Assembly: GCF_001305855.1 (NCBI RefSeq)
Contig: NZ_LIXZ01000013.1
Span: forward strand, 47,707-111,706
DNA length: 64,000 nucleotides
Reading direction: 5' to 3'
Source of the DNA: Rossellomorea vietnamensis
Lineage (GTDB): Bacteria > Bacillota > Bacilli > Bacillales > Bacillaceae_B
The notes beneath the pieces are model-generated. The model had not been told where the DNA came from. It searched no databases and was given only the letters and a program-made list of their open reading frames with translations. This document shows, in pieces, positions 51,942-60,746 of this stretch (the stretch's first letter is position 1; every line of letters begins with the position of its first letter). The position numbers and the translations under genes were made by a program.

Positions 51942-53024
51942 TTATTCTTCTTCTTCCCCGATCATTACTTCGTTATCGTCTTTATGATACGACTGAAAGC
52001 TTGTAATCAGTTTTTCCAAGTGCTCGAGATGCTCATCGTATTCAAAAATGGCAGAGAAAATATGAAGCAGGTGAAAATTATGGATGTTGTCATCCTTAGT
52101 ATGATGATTGACTTCTTCCAGCATGATCTTCATCAGCTCTTTACGGTGCAGGCATACATCCTGCTGGGCTTCTGATTCTGCATGGGGATGCATCTTGCCA
52201 AGGAACTTCAACAGTAATTGCTCATGATAGGTCAGTAAACAATCAAGTTGATTTTTTATGACGCCACGCAAGTCGTCGGGCAATTGATAGATTTCATTTT
52301 CATAGCGGTTGAGGCGCTTCAATATTTCAAAACTCCGATTGGTTGAAGATATCATTTGTCTGAAGATCACGAGCTTCCGGCTTTTGACAATTGAATTTTT
52401 CTTGAAATAATCTCGTTCTTCTTTATAGAGAAGATACAGTTGGTCGACCTTTATCAACTTTTCTTTTATGCGTTCCAGGTCCTTTTTTAAAAGATGGAAC
52501 TCTGTTGCATGCCTCATACTTAGCCTGATCCATTTCAGGATTTCCTCCGTTGAATCGGATACTTTATGATAAAGCTTGGTTTCGTATTTTGGAGGCAGGA
52601 AGACGAGATTCACAAGAAACGATGAGAAGACACCGATCATGATCGTCGAGAATCGGATGAATGCAAACTGGATGAAGTCCTGATCCGTCACTTCCATGAT
52701 CGCAATCATCGTCACCAGCGCCAGACCGATCGTGTTCTGCAGCTTTAATTTAAGAATAATAGCAATGGCGATAACAGCAGCAAGACCGACAATCAAAGGA
52801 TTGCTTCCGAATAATAATACAAAGATGACGGCAATCCCGGCACCGATCAGGTTTCCCTGAATTTGTTCGATGATGGATAGATAAGAACGATAAATCGTGG
52901 GCTGGACGGCAAATACCGCCGCGATTCCCGCGAACACTGGTGAAGGTATGCCGAGCAACTGGGATACAAGTAAAGCTAATACAATCGCAATTCCCGTTTT
53001 AAGGATGCGAGCACCAAGTTTCAT
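51942..53024 (-). CDS. ygaE: Aromatic acid exporter (DUF939/UPF0421) family protein YgaE
   Basis: 360 residues; ATG at 53024 after AAAGGATTC, removing an unsupported 25-residue extension. About six N-terminal transmembrane helices (VLALLVSQLLGIPSPVFAGI, ..AVQPTIYRSY) are followed by a long helical cytoplasmic domain (about 165-340). FUSC-like proteins of this kind are thought to export aromatic acids or similar toxic metabolites. Position before hemL matches ygaE. Confidence 0.75.
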   Translation of the reverse strand: MKLGARILKTGIAIVLALLVSQLLGIPSPVFAGIAAVFAVQPTIYRSYLSIIEQIQGNLIGAGIAVIFVLLFGSNPLIVGLAAVIAIAIILKLKLQNTIGLALVTMIAIMEVTDQDFIQFAFIRFSTIMIGVFSSFLVNLVFLPPKYETKLYHKVSDSTEEILKWIRLSMRHATEFHLLKKDLERIKEKLIKVDQLYLLYKEERDYFKKNSIVKSRKLVIFRQMISSTNRSFEILKRLNRYENEIYQLPDDLRGVIKNQLDCLLTYHEQLLLKFLGKMHPHAESEAQQDVCLHRKELMKIMLEEVNHHTKDDNIHNFHLLHIFSAIFEYDEHLEHLEKLITSFQSYHKDDNEVMIGEEEE

Positions 53025-53209
53025 GGAATTAGAATCCTTTCTTGTGTAACTTATTAATAAACAATACTGTACTATACATGTACTTACAAGTAATATCAAT
53101 AGGCAAATTCGAATAAGTTTTTACGAATTACTTTAAAAAAGGGATTAAACAATCGTTCTACCACAACTTTCATCCCTATGCAAAAAGGTAGAGGATTAGT
53201 ATTCTTCAT

Positions 53210-53247
53210 CAAAAAAAGACTGCAAGCTTTTGGCATGCAGTCTTTTG
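53210..53247 (-). terminator. Terminator of hemL
   Basis: On the minus strand AAAAGACTGCA and TGCAGTCTTTT pair and are followed by T residues. Confidence 0.85.
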
Positions 53248-53254
53248 ATTGTGT

Positions 53255-54541
53255 TTACAGTTGTGCAAAGGCGCGGTCTACAGCTTCGAGTGTCACCTTG
53301 ATATCCTCTTCTGTATGGGCCGTTGTCAGGAACCATGCTTCATATTTAGATGGAGCAAGATTGATGCCCTGGTTAAGCATGAGTTTGAAGAACTTCGCAA
53401 ACATCTCTCCATCCGTTGCTTCCGCCTGCTCATAGTTCTCCACTTTTTCAGTTGTAAAGTAGAGAGTGAGGGCACCCTTCAGCCTGTTGATGGAAATTGG
53501 GGTGTTATGCTTTTCTGCTGCAGATAAAATACCTTTTTCAAGCATTTCCCCGAGTTGATCTAATTTCTCGTATACGCCTTCTTCTTTTAATACTTCAAGA
53601 CAGGCTATTCCTGAAAGGATGGAGGCGGGATTACCGGCCATCGTTCCAGCCTGGTAGGCAGGACCAAGTGGGGCCACCTGTTCCATGATTTCTTTCTTTC
53701 CGCCGTAGGCTCCGATCGGCAGCCCCCCGCCGATGATTTTTCCAAGAGCAGTCAAGTCCGGTTTTACCTTCAGCATGTCCTGGGCACCGCCGTATGTAAA
53801 GCGGAATGCCGTGATGACTTCATCATAGATGACAAGGGAATTAGAGGCATGGGCAATGTCATTCACCTGCTCGAGGAAGCCTTCCTTCGGTTCCACGATC
53901 CCGAAGTTCCCGACGATCGGTTCCACAAGAACAGCGGCGATTTGATCTCCCCATTTCTCCATCGCTTCTTTAAATGGCTCGATGTCGTTGAATGGAACGG
54001 TGATGACCTCCTGGGCAATGCTTTTTGGGACACCTGCAGAATCAGGCGTTCCCAGGGTGGACGGGCCGGAACCTGCTGCAACAAGCACCAGATCCGAGTG
54101 ACCGTGGTAACAGCCGGCGAACTTGATGACTTTGTCCTTACCTGTATAGGCTCTCGCCACACGGATGGTCGTCATCACGGCTTCGGTACCTGAATTGACG
54201 AAGCGGACTTTGTCCATATAAGGCATGGCTTCCTTGATCATTTTCGCAAATTTCACTTCATGGCGCGTAGGAGTTCCGTAAAGGACCCCGTTTTCTGCAG
54301 CTCTTGTGATCGCTTCTGTAATATGCGGGTGGGCATGTCCCGTTATGATCGGACCGTATGCTGCCAGGTAATCGATGTATTTGTTCCCGTCCACGTCCCA
54401 GAAGTAGGCGCCTTTTCCTCTTTCCATGGCAACGGGGGATCCGCCGCCAACCGCTTTATAGGAACGGGACGGGCTGTTTACGCCTCCGACGATATGTTCC
54501 AATGCTTCTGTATGTAAAGTTTCTGATTCAGTGAATTTCAT
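53255..54541 (-). CDS. hemL: Glutamate-1-semialdehyde 2,1-aminomutase
   Basis: 428 residues, ATG at 54541 after GGGAGGAAAAC. PLP enzyme converting glutamate-1-semialdehyde to 5-aminolevulinate in heme and B12 synthesis. Key parts: [15 protein letters not shown] (about 13), [15 protein letters not shown] (about 122), [14 protein letters not shown], and the PLP Lys in [15 protein letters not shown] (about 266). This copy matches the B. subtilis gsaB position; Bacilli often have a second copy in the hemAXCDBL operon elsewhere. Confidence 0.95.
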   Translation of the reverse strand: MKFTESETLHTEALEHIVGGVNSPSRSYKAVGGGSPVAMERGKGAYFWDVDGNKYIDYLAAYGPIITGHAHPHITEAITRAAENGVLYGTPTRHEVKFAKMIKEAMPYMDKVRFVNSGTEAVMTTIRVARAYTGKDKVIKFAGCYHGHSDLVLVAAGSGPSTLGTPDSAGVPKSIAQEVITVPFNDIEPFKEAMEKWGDQIAAVLVEPIVGNFGIVEPKEGFLEQVNDIAHASNSLVIYDEVITAFRFTYGGAQDMLKVKPDLTALGKIIGGGLPIGAYGGKKEIMEQVAPLGPAYQAGTMAGNPASILSGIACLEVLKEEGVYEKLDQLGEMLEKGILSAAEKHNTPISINRLKGALTLYFTTEKVENYEQAEATDGEMFAKFFKLMLNQGINLAPSKYEAWFLTTAHTEEDIKVTLEAVDRAFAQL

Positions 54542-54740
54542 GTTTTCCTCCCGGTAAATGTGTATTTGTCTATGAACTACCCTTCTATTGTAGTACGGCC
54601 TTTTCCACTTTAGCAAATAGGGAATCAATGGGGACCCTCATTTTTAAGCAGACTGTTCAAATAGAGGGGCATCACTGTGGTACACTATTCTTTGTTTGTT
54701 AAAGAGAAATCTATTTTTTAGGAATTTAGGAGGACGCAAG

Positions 54741-55751
54741 ATGAATGCAATTGAAGTGAATCATTTGCGTAAGGAATTCAAAGCCTTTTCCAGCCGTTCG
54801 GGGCTGAAGGGGGCCTTCAGGGATTTGTTTACGCGTAATTATAAAGTCGTCCCTGCTGTGAATGATATTTCATTTAATGTGAAGCAGGGTGAGATGGTCG
54901 GCTACATCGGTGAAAATGGAGCGGGTAAATCGACGACCATCAAGATGTTGACCGGGATCTTGACTCCGACCGGGGGAGATATAACCGTAAATGGAATGAA
55001 TCCTCACCGGGATCGTGAAAAGTTTGTCCAGACGATCGGGGTCGTTTTCGGACAACGTTCACAGCTCTGGTGGGATATTGCCGTGCAGGAATCTTTTCAA
55101 CTACTGAAAAAGGTATATAAAGTACCGGACCAGCAATACAAAGAGCATATGGATCATGTGATTGAAACCCTGGATATCGCTCCGCTCCTGGACAAGCCAG
55201 TCCGTAAATTATCCCTGGGACAGCGGATGAGATGTGAACTTGCCGCAGCACTTGTTCACAATCCACCCCTTCTCTTTCTGGATGAACCGACAATCGGGTT
55301 GGATGTCCTTGTGAAATTGAAAATCCGTCAGTTTCTAAAGGAAATCAATGAGAAATACAACACAACCATATTGCTTACGACCCATGACTTATCCGATATC
55401 GAAGCACTGTGTGAACGGGTCGTGATGCTGGATGAAGGAAAGATCATTTACGATGGTGAACTGAGTCGGCTGAAAGAAAACTGGGGAGATCAGAAAGAAG
55501 TCGTCTTTCAATTCCTTGATGGAACCTCTCTGTCGGCTTTATCCGACCTTACTAAAAATGAGAATATCTCCTGGTCTTTTGATGAGAAAAAGCAATCCTA
55601 TGCTGCTATAACGGAAGCCGATGAAGAAGTCATCTCGCAGCTCATCACGAATGTCGTGGCAAATTTCAAAGTGAAGGATATGAAGATAGAAGAAACGACC
55701 ACTGAGGAAATTATCCGCAACATCTATGAAAAAGGGGCTGTGACAAGATGA
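54741..55751 (+). CDS. ABC-2 type exporter ATPase
   Basis: 336 residues, ATG at 54741 after TAGGAGGACGCAAG. Walker A GENGAGKST (about 58-66), signature LSLGQRMR and Walker B LLFLDEPTIGLD. The N-terminal 45 residues carry an insertion (SSRSGLKGAFRDLFTRNYKVV) typical of large ABC-2 exporter ATPases. The C-terminal domain (about 245-336) is a regulatory extension. It starts a three-gene export system with two permeases; absent from this place in B. subtilis. Drug, lipid or polysaccharide substrates are possible. Confidence 0.9.
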   Translation: MNAIEVNHLRKEFKAFSSRSGLKGAFRDLFTRNYKVVPAVNDISFNVKQGEMVGYIGENGAGKSTTIKMLTGILTPTGGDITVNGMNPHRDREKFVQTIGVVFGQRSQLWWDIAVQESFQLLKKVYKVPDQQYKEHMDHVIETLDIAPLLDKPVRKLSLGQRMRCELAAALVHNPPLLFLDEPTIGLDVLVKLKIRQFLKEINEKYNTTILLTTHDLSDIEALCERVVMLDEGKIIYDGELSRLKENWGDQKEVVFQFLDGTSLSALSDLTKNENISWSFDEKKQSYAAITEADEEVISQLITNVVANFKVKDMKIEETTTEEIIRNIYEKGAVTR

Positions 55752-55810
55752 GCTGTGGAATAAAAACCATGAAATGTCTGTACGTGTGTGGGGTGAGGCA
55801 TCATGGCTAA
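55748..55810 (+). CDS. 20-codon coupling ORF between exporter ATPase and permease
   Basis: Its ATG overlaps the stop of the ATPase gene (ATGA) and its TAA lies inside the first codons of the permease gene. The peptide (MSCGIKTMKCLYVCGVRHHG) is probably only a translational bridge. Confidence 0.35.
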   Translation: MSCGIKTMKCLYVCGVRHHG

Positions 55811-56594
55811 GTATATCGAAATGATTCGCATCCGGTTTCTGATGATGCTTGCCTACCGCACGAATTATTATAGTGGAATTTTGATTTACAGTATCAATAT
55901 CGGGGCTTACTATTTCTTGTGGCAGGCCATTTACGGTGGGAAGCAGGATATTGAAGGATTATCGATCATTCAGATGACGACATATGTCGCCGTTTCATGG
56001 ATGGCAAGGGCCTTTTACTTTAATAATATCGATCGTGAAATTGCGCAGGAAATCAAAGAGGGGAAAGTGGCCGTTGAATTCATCCGTCCGTATAACTACC
56101 TTGGTATGAAAACGATGCAGGGACTCGGTGAGGGAGTCTTCCGCTTGGTGTTTTTCTCATTCCCGGGAATGATCATTGTGAGCCTCGTTTTCCCGCTTCA
56201 AATCGGTACAGGTTTTGACACGATCGGTTTATTCGCGATTTCCATTCTATTCAGCTTCATCATCAATACTCAAATCAATTTGCTGACAGGAATCACAACC
56301 TTTTTCTTATTTAATAACGATGGTCTCATCCGGGCGAAACGGGTTGTCATCGATTTATTTTCGGGACTTCTCCTTCCGATTCACTTTTTCCCCCTGTGGG
56401 CCCAAAATGTGATGGAGTACTTGCCGTTTCAGAGTATCAGCTATGTCCCGAGCATGATTTTCACGAATGGCTTTTCAACGTCGGAAGCCTTCAACGCGAT
56501 CATGATGCAGGGTCTTTGGTCGTTGCTTCTCCTCATACCGATCAAAGTACTTTGGGTCATGGCCAAAAAACAAATGATCATACAAGGAGGGTGA
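55803..56594 (+). CDS. ABC-2 exporter permease 1
   Basis: 263 residues, ATG after GGGGTGAGGCATC. Six transmembrane helices. The conserved intervals YFNNIDREIAQEIKEGKVAVEFIRPYNYLG (cytoplasmic loop) identify the DUF990-like ABC-2 permease group, which works as heterodimers with a second permease. The next gene follows after 3 bases, so they are coupled. Confidence 0.85.
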   Translation: MAKYIEMIRIRFLMMLAYRTNYYSGILIYSINIGAYYFLWQAIYGGKQDIEGLSIIQMTTYVAVSWMARAFYFNNIDREIAQEIKEGKVAVEFIRPYNYLGMKTMQGLGEGVFRLVFFSFPGMIIVSLVFPLQIGTGFDTIGLFAISILFSFIINTQINLLTGITTFFLFNNDGLIRAKRVVIDLFSGLLLPIHFFPLWAQNVMEYLPFQSISYVPSMIFTNGFSTSEAFNAIMMQGLWSLLLLIPIKVLWVMAKKQMIIQGG

Positions 56595-56597
56595 CCG

Positions 56598-57383
56598 ATG
56601 TTTTATGTGAAGATGTTTTTTCAATACGTCGCCCAATACATGAAGATCAGACTGCAGTACCGGGCTGATCTGATCGTAGAGATATTATCAGATTTATTAT
56701 TTCAAGCTGTTAATCTCGTATTCATTTTAGTTGTTTTCGGTCACACACAGCTGTTGAGCGGGTGGACAAGGGATGAAATTATATTCATCTATGGATTTTT
56801 TCTTGTACCTTTCGCCTTGTTCAGTTCCTTCTTCAATATCTGGGACTTTAACGACCGGTATGTAGTGAAGGGGGAGTTCGACCGGATCCTGACGAGACCG
56901 ATCCACAGTTTGTTTCAAGTGATATTGGAGCGGATGGAGCTTGAGTCCCTTTTCGGCGTCATTACGGGATTGGCGGTCATGTACTATGCAGGTGGCAGGC
57001 TTGATATCACCTTTGAATGGTATGAGCCGGTTTTATTCCTCGTATTTGTGTTAGGTGGTGCCCTCGTTTATGCAGGGATCTTCATTGCTCTCGCAAGCAT
57101 TGGCTTCTGGTCGGATGCGAAAACGTCCATCATGCCGATGATGTACAATATCGGAAACTATGGAAGATATCCCGTTGATATTTACAATAGCGTCATCCGA
57201 TTTGTACTGACCTGGATCCTTCCCTTTGCGTTCGTTGGCGTATATCCATCTGCCTTTTTCCTTGAGAAGACGGAATGGTATCCGTATTCGTTCCTGACTC
57301 CATTTGTCGGAATCGGATTTTTTGTTTTCTCCATCGTTCTTTGGAATGAGGGAGTGAAGCGGTACAGAGGTGCAGGTAACTAG
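56598..57383 (+). CDS. ABC-2 exporter permease 2
   Basis: 261 residues, ATG three bases after the stop of permease 1 with GGAGGGTGACCG upstream. Six helices; the same loop pattern appears as NIWDFNDRYVVKGEFDRILTRPIHSLFQ. Together with permease 1 and the ATPase it forms a complete ABC-2 exporter. Substrate unknown. No terminator directly follows; the small K+ channel gene starts 56 bases later. Confidence 0.85.
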   Translation: MFYVKMFFQYVAQYMKIRLQYRADLIVEILSDLLFQAVNLVFILVVFGHTQLLSGWTRDEIIFIYGFFLVPFALFSSFFNIWDFNDRYVVKGEFDRILTRPIHSLFQVILERMELESLFGVITGLAVMYYAGGRLDITFEWYEPVLFLVFVLGGALVYAGIFIALASIGFWSDAKTSIMPMMYNIGNYGRYPVDIYNSVIRFVLTWILPFAFVGVYPSAFFLEKTEWYPYSFLTPFVGIGFFVFSIVLWNEGVKRYRGAGN

Positions 57384-57439
57384 AATGATTCCACGATGAA
57401 AAGCGTACATATACTAAGACAAGCAGAAAAAAAGAGGGT

Positions 57440-57850
57440 ATGTACATGCTTTATATCATTGGATTTTTTATTCTGTTTTGCATGGTTATGAGCCTGAGGG
57501 CATTATTTTATCCTTCAAGATGGAAGGAACACCATGTTTCACTGCATCATTTTCTTTTCTTGGGAATGTGTTACATCACGATTATGATCGGGTTCGGGTT
57601 ATTGTTTATGCTCCTTGAGATCGAGGGCATCCAGATTCTCGTCGAGGCGGGGAGACCTCTCTCGGGGGACTTCCTCGATCATTTTTTTACGACGATGTAT
57701 TTCAGTGGCATTACCCTCTTCTCGGTTGGATATGGAGATGTAACCCCTGTGGGGATCGGAAGAGGGATTGCCCTTATCGAGTCCTGGCTTGGTTATACGA
57801 TACCGGCAGCCTTTGTCGTGAAGTCCTTCTTACACTACGAGAACAAGTAG
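57440..57850 (+). CDS. Small two-TM potassium channel family protein, second copy
   Basis: 136 residues, ATG at 57440 with a weak site (AAAAGAGGG). Hydrophobic helices at about 1-25, 35-60 and 110-130, with the pore filter SVGYGDV (about 94-100). No regulatory domain. It shares architecture and size with 14439-14846, and the pore region is alike, but the rest has diverged, so they look like old paralogues. It may be co-transcribed with the ABC-2 exporter. Confidence 0.85.
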   Translation: MYMLYIIGFFILFCMVMSLRALFYPSRWKEHHVSLHHFLFLGMCYITIMIGFGLLFMLLEIEGIQILVEAGRPLSGDFLDHFFTTMYFSGITLFSVGYGDVTPVGIGRGIALIESWLGYTIPAAFVVKSFLHYENK

Positions 57851-57923
57851 CGTATGGTTTGAGTTTTTCCCTCCTATTGGGTACGCTAAAGTGAGAACGA
57901 TAACCATTAGGAGGGGAAGATGT

Positions 57924-58388
57924 ATGACAGTTGGTCAAAAAGCACCTGAATTTGAATTACTCGCAAGCAATGGAGAAAAGGTGAAGCTTTCCGATTATCA
58001 AGGGAAAAACGTCGTCCTTTATTTTTATCCAAAGGACATGACGCCAGGGTGTACAACAGAAGCGTGTGATTTCAGGGATCAGCATGAGAACTTTGAAGAT
58101 CTTGATGCCGTTATCCTTGGAGTGAGCCCGGACCCCGTCGATAAACATGAAAAGTTTGTAGACAAGCATGGACTGCCGTTCCTTCTGCTTGTGGATGAAG
58201 ATCATAAAGTGGCGGAAGAATACGGAGTGTGGAAGCTGAAGAAAAACTTCGGGAAAGAATACATGGGTATCGAGCGCTCTACCTTCATTATCGATAAGGA
58301 TGGAAACCTCTCCAAGGAATGGAGGAAGGTGAAAGTGAAGGGACATGTAGAAGAGGCTCTTCAGTATATTCAAGACAACCTGTCCTAA
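57924..58388 (+). CDS. bcp: Thiol peroxidase/peroxiredoxin Bcp
   Basis: 154 residues, ATG at 57924 after TTAGGAGGGGAAG. AhpC/TSA thioredoxin fold with peroxidatic Cys43 and resolving Cys48 in DMTPGCTTEACDFRD, the atypical two-Cys PrxQ arrangement. It reduces peroxides using thioredoxin. B. subtilis name ygaF, adjacent to perR there; here two unrelated genes separate them. No good PerR box was seen in its promoter. Confidence 0.95.
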   Translation: MTVGQKAPEFELLASNGEKVKLSDYQGKNVVLYFYPKDMTPGCTTEACDFRDQHENFEDLDAVILGVSPDPVDKHEKFVDKHGLPFLLLVDEDHKVAEEYGVWKLKKNFGKEYMGIERSTFIIDKDGNLSKEWRKVKVKGHVEEALQYIQDNLS

Positions 58389-58453
58389 GCCTATTTTCAA
58401 GCCTATTTTAACGGGCTTGAGGCTTTTGTCCATTCACAAAGGCTGGAAGGACA

Positions 58454-58537
58454 TATAGTAAGAGTAGGGCAACCTCCTCAAATAAGTCAGTCTCATCCGT
58501 GTAGCAGGATCGACCAGGTCGATCCTCTTTTTTTTAT
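58454..58537 (+). ncRNA. Candidate small RNA with anti-Shine-Dalgarno motif
   Basis: A -10-like TATAGT (58454-58459) with a poor -35 is followed by 45 bases containing ACCTCCTC (58472-58479). A perfect terminator follows: AGGATCGAC and GTCGATCCT with loop CAG, then T-run (58506-58536). The hairpin is too far from bcp (118 bases) to be needed as its only terminator. A 70-base transcript is predicted. Confidence 0.4.
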
Positions 58538-58617
58538 GCTCAAAGAGATGCTCAAAGCTAGGGGGAATCCTCTCCTATATGGTAAAATAATGGGCAATAG
58601 GGATGGGAGGCAGCTAC

Positions 58618-59568
58618 ATGAAAATCATCGTTACATTTCAACCGAAGGAAGAATTCGTTTCAGATTTAACGAATAGCTTCCCCGGGGTTGAGTTCCTTTT
58701 TTATAAAAAAATCAGTCAAGCGGAAAGTGAGCTTCCCAATGCAGAAGTGATCGTCACAATGGGGGAAGATTTAACGAGTGATCATATTGAGAGAAGCAAG
58801 AAATGCAAATGGATCATGGTTACTTCAGCGGGACTTGAAAAAATGCCGTTTGAAGCGATCAAAAGAAGGGGGATCCTCGTCACCAATGCAAGGGGAATCC
58901 ACAAGATCCCCATGGCTGAGTTCACAATCGGCTTGATGCTTCAGCATGCGAAACAGCTTCAGTCAGTTTGGGAACAGGAGAAAGATGCCGTGTGGAGCAG
59001 AAGGTTACCTACCACTGAACTTCATGAAGGATCTCTTCTTATTCTTGGAGCAGGGGCCATTGGAGGGGAAATTGCGAGACTGGCAAAGGCGTTTCAAATG
59101 AACGTAAGCGGAGTGAATTCTACCGGTTTACCCTCGGAGCATTTTGACAGTATGTTCACTTTGGAGACCTTCACGGATCAACTTCCGAAAGCCGATTACA
59201 TTGTTTCGGTACTGCCAAGTACGAGTCAAACCAAAGGAATATTGGACATTGACCATTTTGAACAGATGAAGGATTCAGCTGTATTCATCAATATTGGTCG
59301 CGGTGATCTTGTTGAAGAATCGATCCTTCTTGAAGCGATGAACAAGAAGTTGATACAACATATGTATCTGGATGTATTTGATCAAGAGCCGTTAGCTGAA
59401 AATCATCCATTTTGGAAGACGGAAGGGATCACGGTGACACCTCACCTATCAAGCATTACAAAAAAGTATATGCCAAGGGCCTTTGAAATCTTTAAAAAGA
59501 ATTTATCTACATATAGTAAGAAGAGGGAAAACTTTATTAACGTGATCGATACAGAGAGGGGTTATTAA
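58618..59568 (+). CDS. D-2-hydroxyacid dehydrogenase
   Basis: 316 residues; ATG at 58618 after GGGAGGCAGCTAC. NAD-binding motif LGAGAIGGEIARLAK (about 143-157). Catalytic Arg is in NIGRGDLVEE, Glu in VFDQEPLAENHPFW and His in VTPHLSS (about 280), the standard triad of the family. A GHPR/phosphoglycerate-dehydrogenase-like enzyme; substrate unknown. It overlaps closely with the cobalamin adenosyltransferase gene (1 base apart), and both are inserted between bcp and perR relative to B. subtilis. Confidence 0.85.
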   Translation: MKIIVTFQPKEEFVSDLTNSFPGVEFLFYKKISQAESELPNAEVIVTMGEDLTSDHIERSKKCKWIMVTSAGLEKMPFEAIKRRGILVTNARGIHKIPMAEFTIGLMLQHAKQLQSVWEQEKDAVWSRRLPTTELHEGSLLILGAGAIGGEIARLAKAFQMNVSGVNSTGLPSEHFDSMFTLETFTDQLPKADYIVSVLPSTSQTKGILDIDHFEQMKDSAVFINIGRGDLVEESILLEAMNKKLIQHMYLDVFDQEPLAENHPFWKTEGITVTPHLSSITKKYMPRAFEIFKKNLSTYSKKRENFINVIDTERGY

Positions 59569-59569
59569 C

Positions 59570-60118
59570 ATGAAGATTTATACAAAATCGGGAGACAAAG
59601 GGACGACTTCCCTAGTATACGGAACACGGGTATCCAAAAAGGATCAACGGGTAGAGGCCTACGGAACTTGCGATGAAGCGAACTCCATGATTGGTCTTGG
59701 TCTAAGTTATATCAAAGCTGAATACTTTGATGGTAAAGAAGAATTCGAAGAGTTTGTTCACAAGGTGCAAACGATCCTGTTCCATGTCGGGGCAGAACTT
59801 GCCACTCCTGCTGGAAAAGAAGTGAAATGGAAGCTTGATGAAACACATATCAAAGAGTTGGAAGATCAAATCGATTTCCTGGATGGATCTCTCACACCTC
59901 TACGAAACTTCATCCTTCCCGGTGGTCAGCCGGCAGGTGCAGCCCTGCATACTGCAAGGACGATTGTCAGGAGAGCTGAGAGAGAAGCTGTAGGAATTGA
60001 TGAAGACATCAATCCATTGGTCCTTTCTTACCTGAACCGGCTTTCCGATTACTTGTTCGTAGCAGGGAGATACATCAACCAGCAGCTTGGGGAGCAGGAG
60101 AAAAACCTCCACGAGTAA
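59570..60118 (+). CDS. Cob(I)alamin adenosyltransferase, PduO type
   Basis: 182 residues, ATG one base after the preceding stop with GAGAGGGG upstream. Transfers the adenosyl group of ATP to cob(I)alamin. PduO motifs: YTKSGDKGTTSLVYGTRVSK at the start (ATP-binding), VEAYGTCDEANSMIG (about 28-42) and TARTIVRRAERE with catalytic Arg (about 125-136). It indicates use of adenosylcobalamin, for example by a ribonucleotide reductase or mutase, elsewhere in the genome. Confidence 0.9.
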   Translation: MKIYTKSGDKGTTSLVYGTRVSKKDQRVEAYGTCDEANSMIGLGLSYIKAEYFDGKEEFEEFVHKVQTILFHVGAELATPAGKEVKWKLDETHIKELEDQIDFLDGSLTPLRNFILPGGQPAGAALHTARTIVRRAEREAVGIDEDINPLVLSYLNRLSDYLFVAGRYINQQLGEQEKNLHE

Positions 60119-60130
60119 CAGGGTGAAAGA

Positions 60131-60177
60131 TTGACAAAAGGGACCGTTGATTAGTACACTATTTATAAACATTATAA
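60131..60177 (+). promoter_or_regulatory. perR promoter with PerR box
   Basis: TTGACA (60131-60136), 18-base spacer, TACACT (60155-60160). TTATAAACATTATAA (60163-60177) matches the PerR box TTATAATNATTATAA at 13 of 14 specified positions and covers the transcription start: autoregulation. Confidence 0.9.
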
Positions 60178-60210
60178 AATAATAATTCTTATGAAAAGAG
60201 GTGCATGACG

Positions 60211-60651
60211 ATGTCTGAAGAAGGACAATTGAAAGAAGCAATTTCGACATTGAAGGAAACGGGAGTCCGTATCACTCCTCAACGTCATGCGATATTAGAG
60301 TATCTCATTGATTCAATGGCCCATCCAACTGCCGATGACATATATAAAGCGCTCGAAGGAAAATTCCCTAACATGAGTGTCGCGACTGTTTATAATAATT
60401 TACGTGTATTCCGTGAAGTAGGTTTAGTGAAAGAGCTGACGTATGGGGATGCATCCAGTCGCTTTGACTTTGTGACGACGGATCATTATCATGTCATTTG
60501 CGATGGCTGCGGCAAAATCGTTGACTTTCATTACCCGGGACTTGATGAAGTCGAACAGCTGGCTTCCCATGTCACTGGATTCAAGGTGAACAACCACCGC
60601 ATGGAAATCTACGGAACATGCACTGACTGCTCTGTTAAGGAGACACATTAG
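60211..60651 (+). CDS. perR: Peroxide-responsive repressor PerR
   Basis: 146 residues, ATG at 60211 after AAGAGGTG (an ATG at 60205 is also in frame). Fur family. N-terminal winged helix with [11 protein letters not shown]. The regulatory metal ligands His38, Asp86, His92, His94 and Asp105 are all present, matching B. subtilis numbering plus one, including His38 and His92 that are oxidised by peroxide. Structural zinc is bound by CDGC (97-100) and CTDC (137-140). A terminator stem AAGAATGGTTC/GGACCATTCTT (60654-60690) follows. Confidence 0.95.
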   Translation: MSEEGQLKEAISTLKETGVRITPQRHAILEYLIDSMAHPTADDIYKALEGKFPNMSVATVYNNLRVFREVGLVKELTYGDASSRFDFVTTDHYHVICDGCGKIVDFHYPGLDEVEQLASHVTGFKVNNHRMEIYGTCTDCSVKETH

Positions 60652-60653
60652 AT

Positions 60654-60690
60654 AAGAATGGTTCTAATTTAGGACCATTCTTTTATTTTT
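60654..60690 (+). terminator. Terminator of perR
   Basis: AAGAATGGTTC and GGACCATTCTT pair with one G-U pair, then a T-rich run. It is independent of the hairpin disrupted by the IS element. Confidence 0.85.
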
Positions 60691-60746
60691 GCCCTCAAAA
60701 AAAAGACCTTCCGTTGGGTGCTAACCCCCAAAAGTTAGAGTTTTTA

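Noticed and set aside
52000..52175. Plus-strand ORF of 82 codons opposite ygaE
   Set aside because: It lies fully inside the cytoplasmic-domain coding sequence of ygaE, has no start signal and no recognisable motif.
57851..57923. PerR box in the bcp promoter
   Set aside because: GAGAACGATAACCA resembles a Fur/PerR half but lacks the second half of TTATAATNATTATAA.
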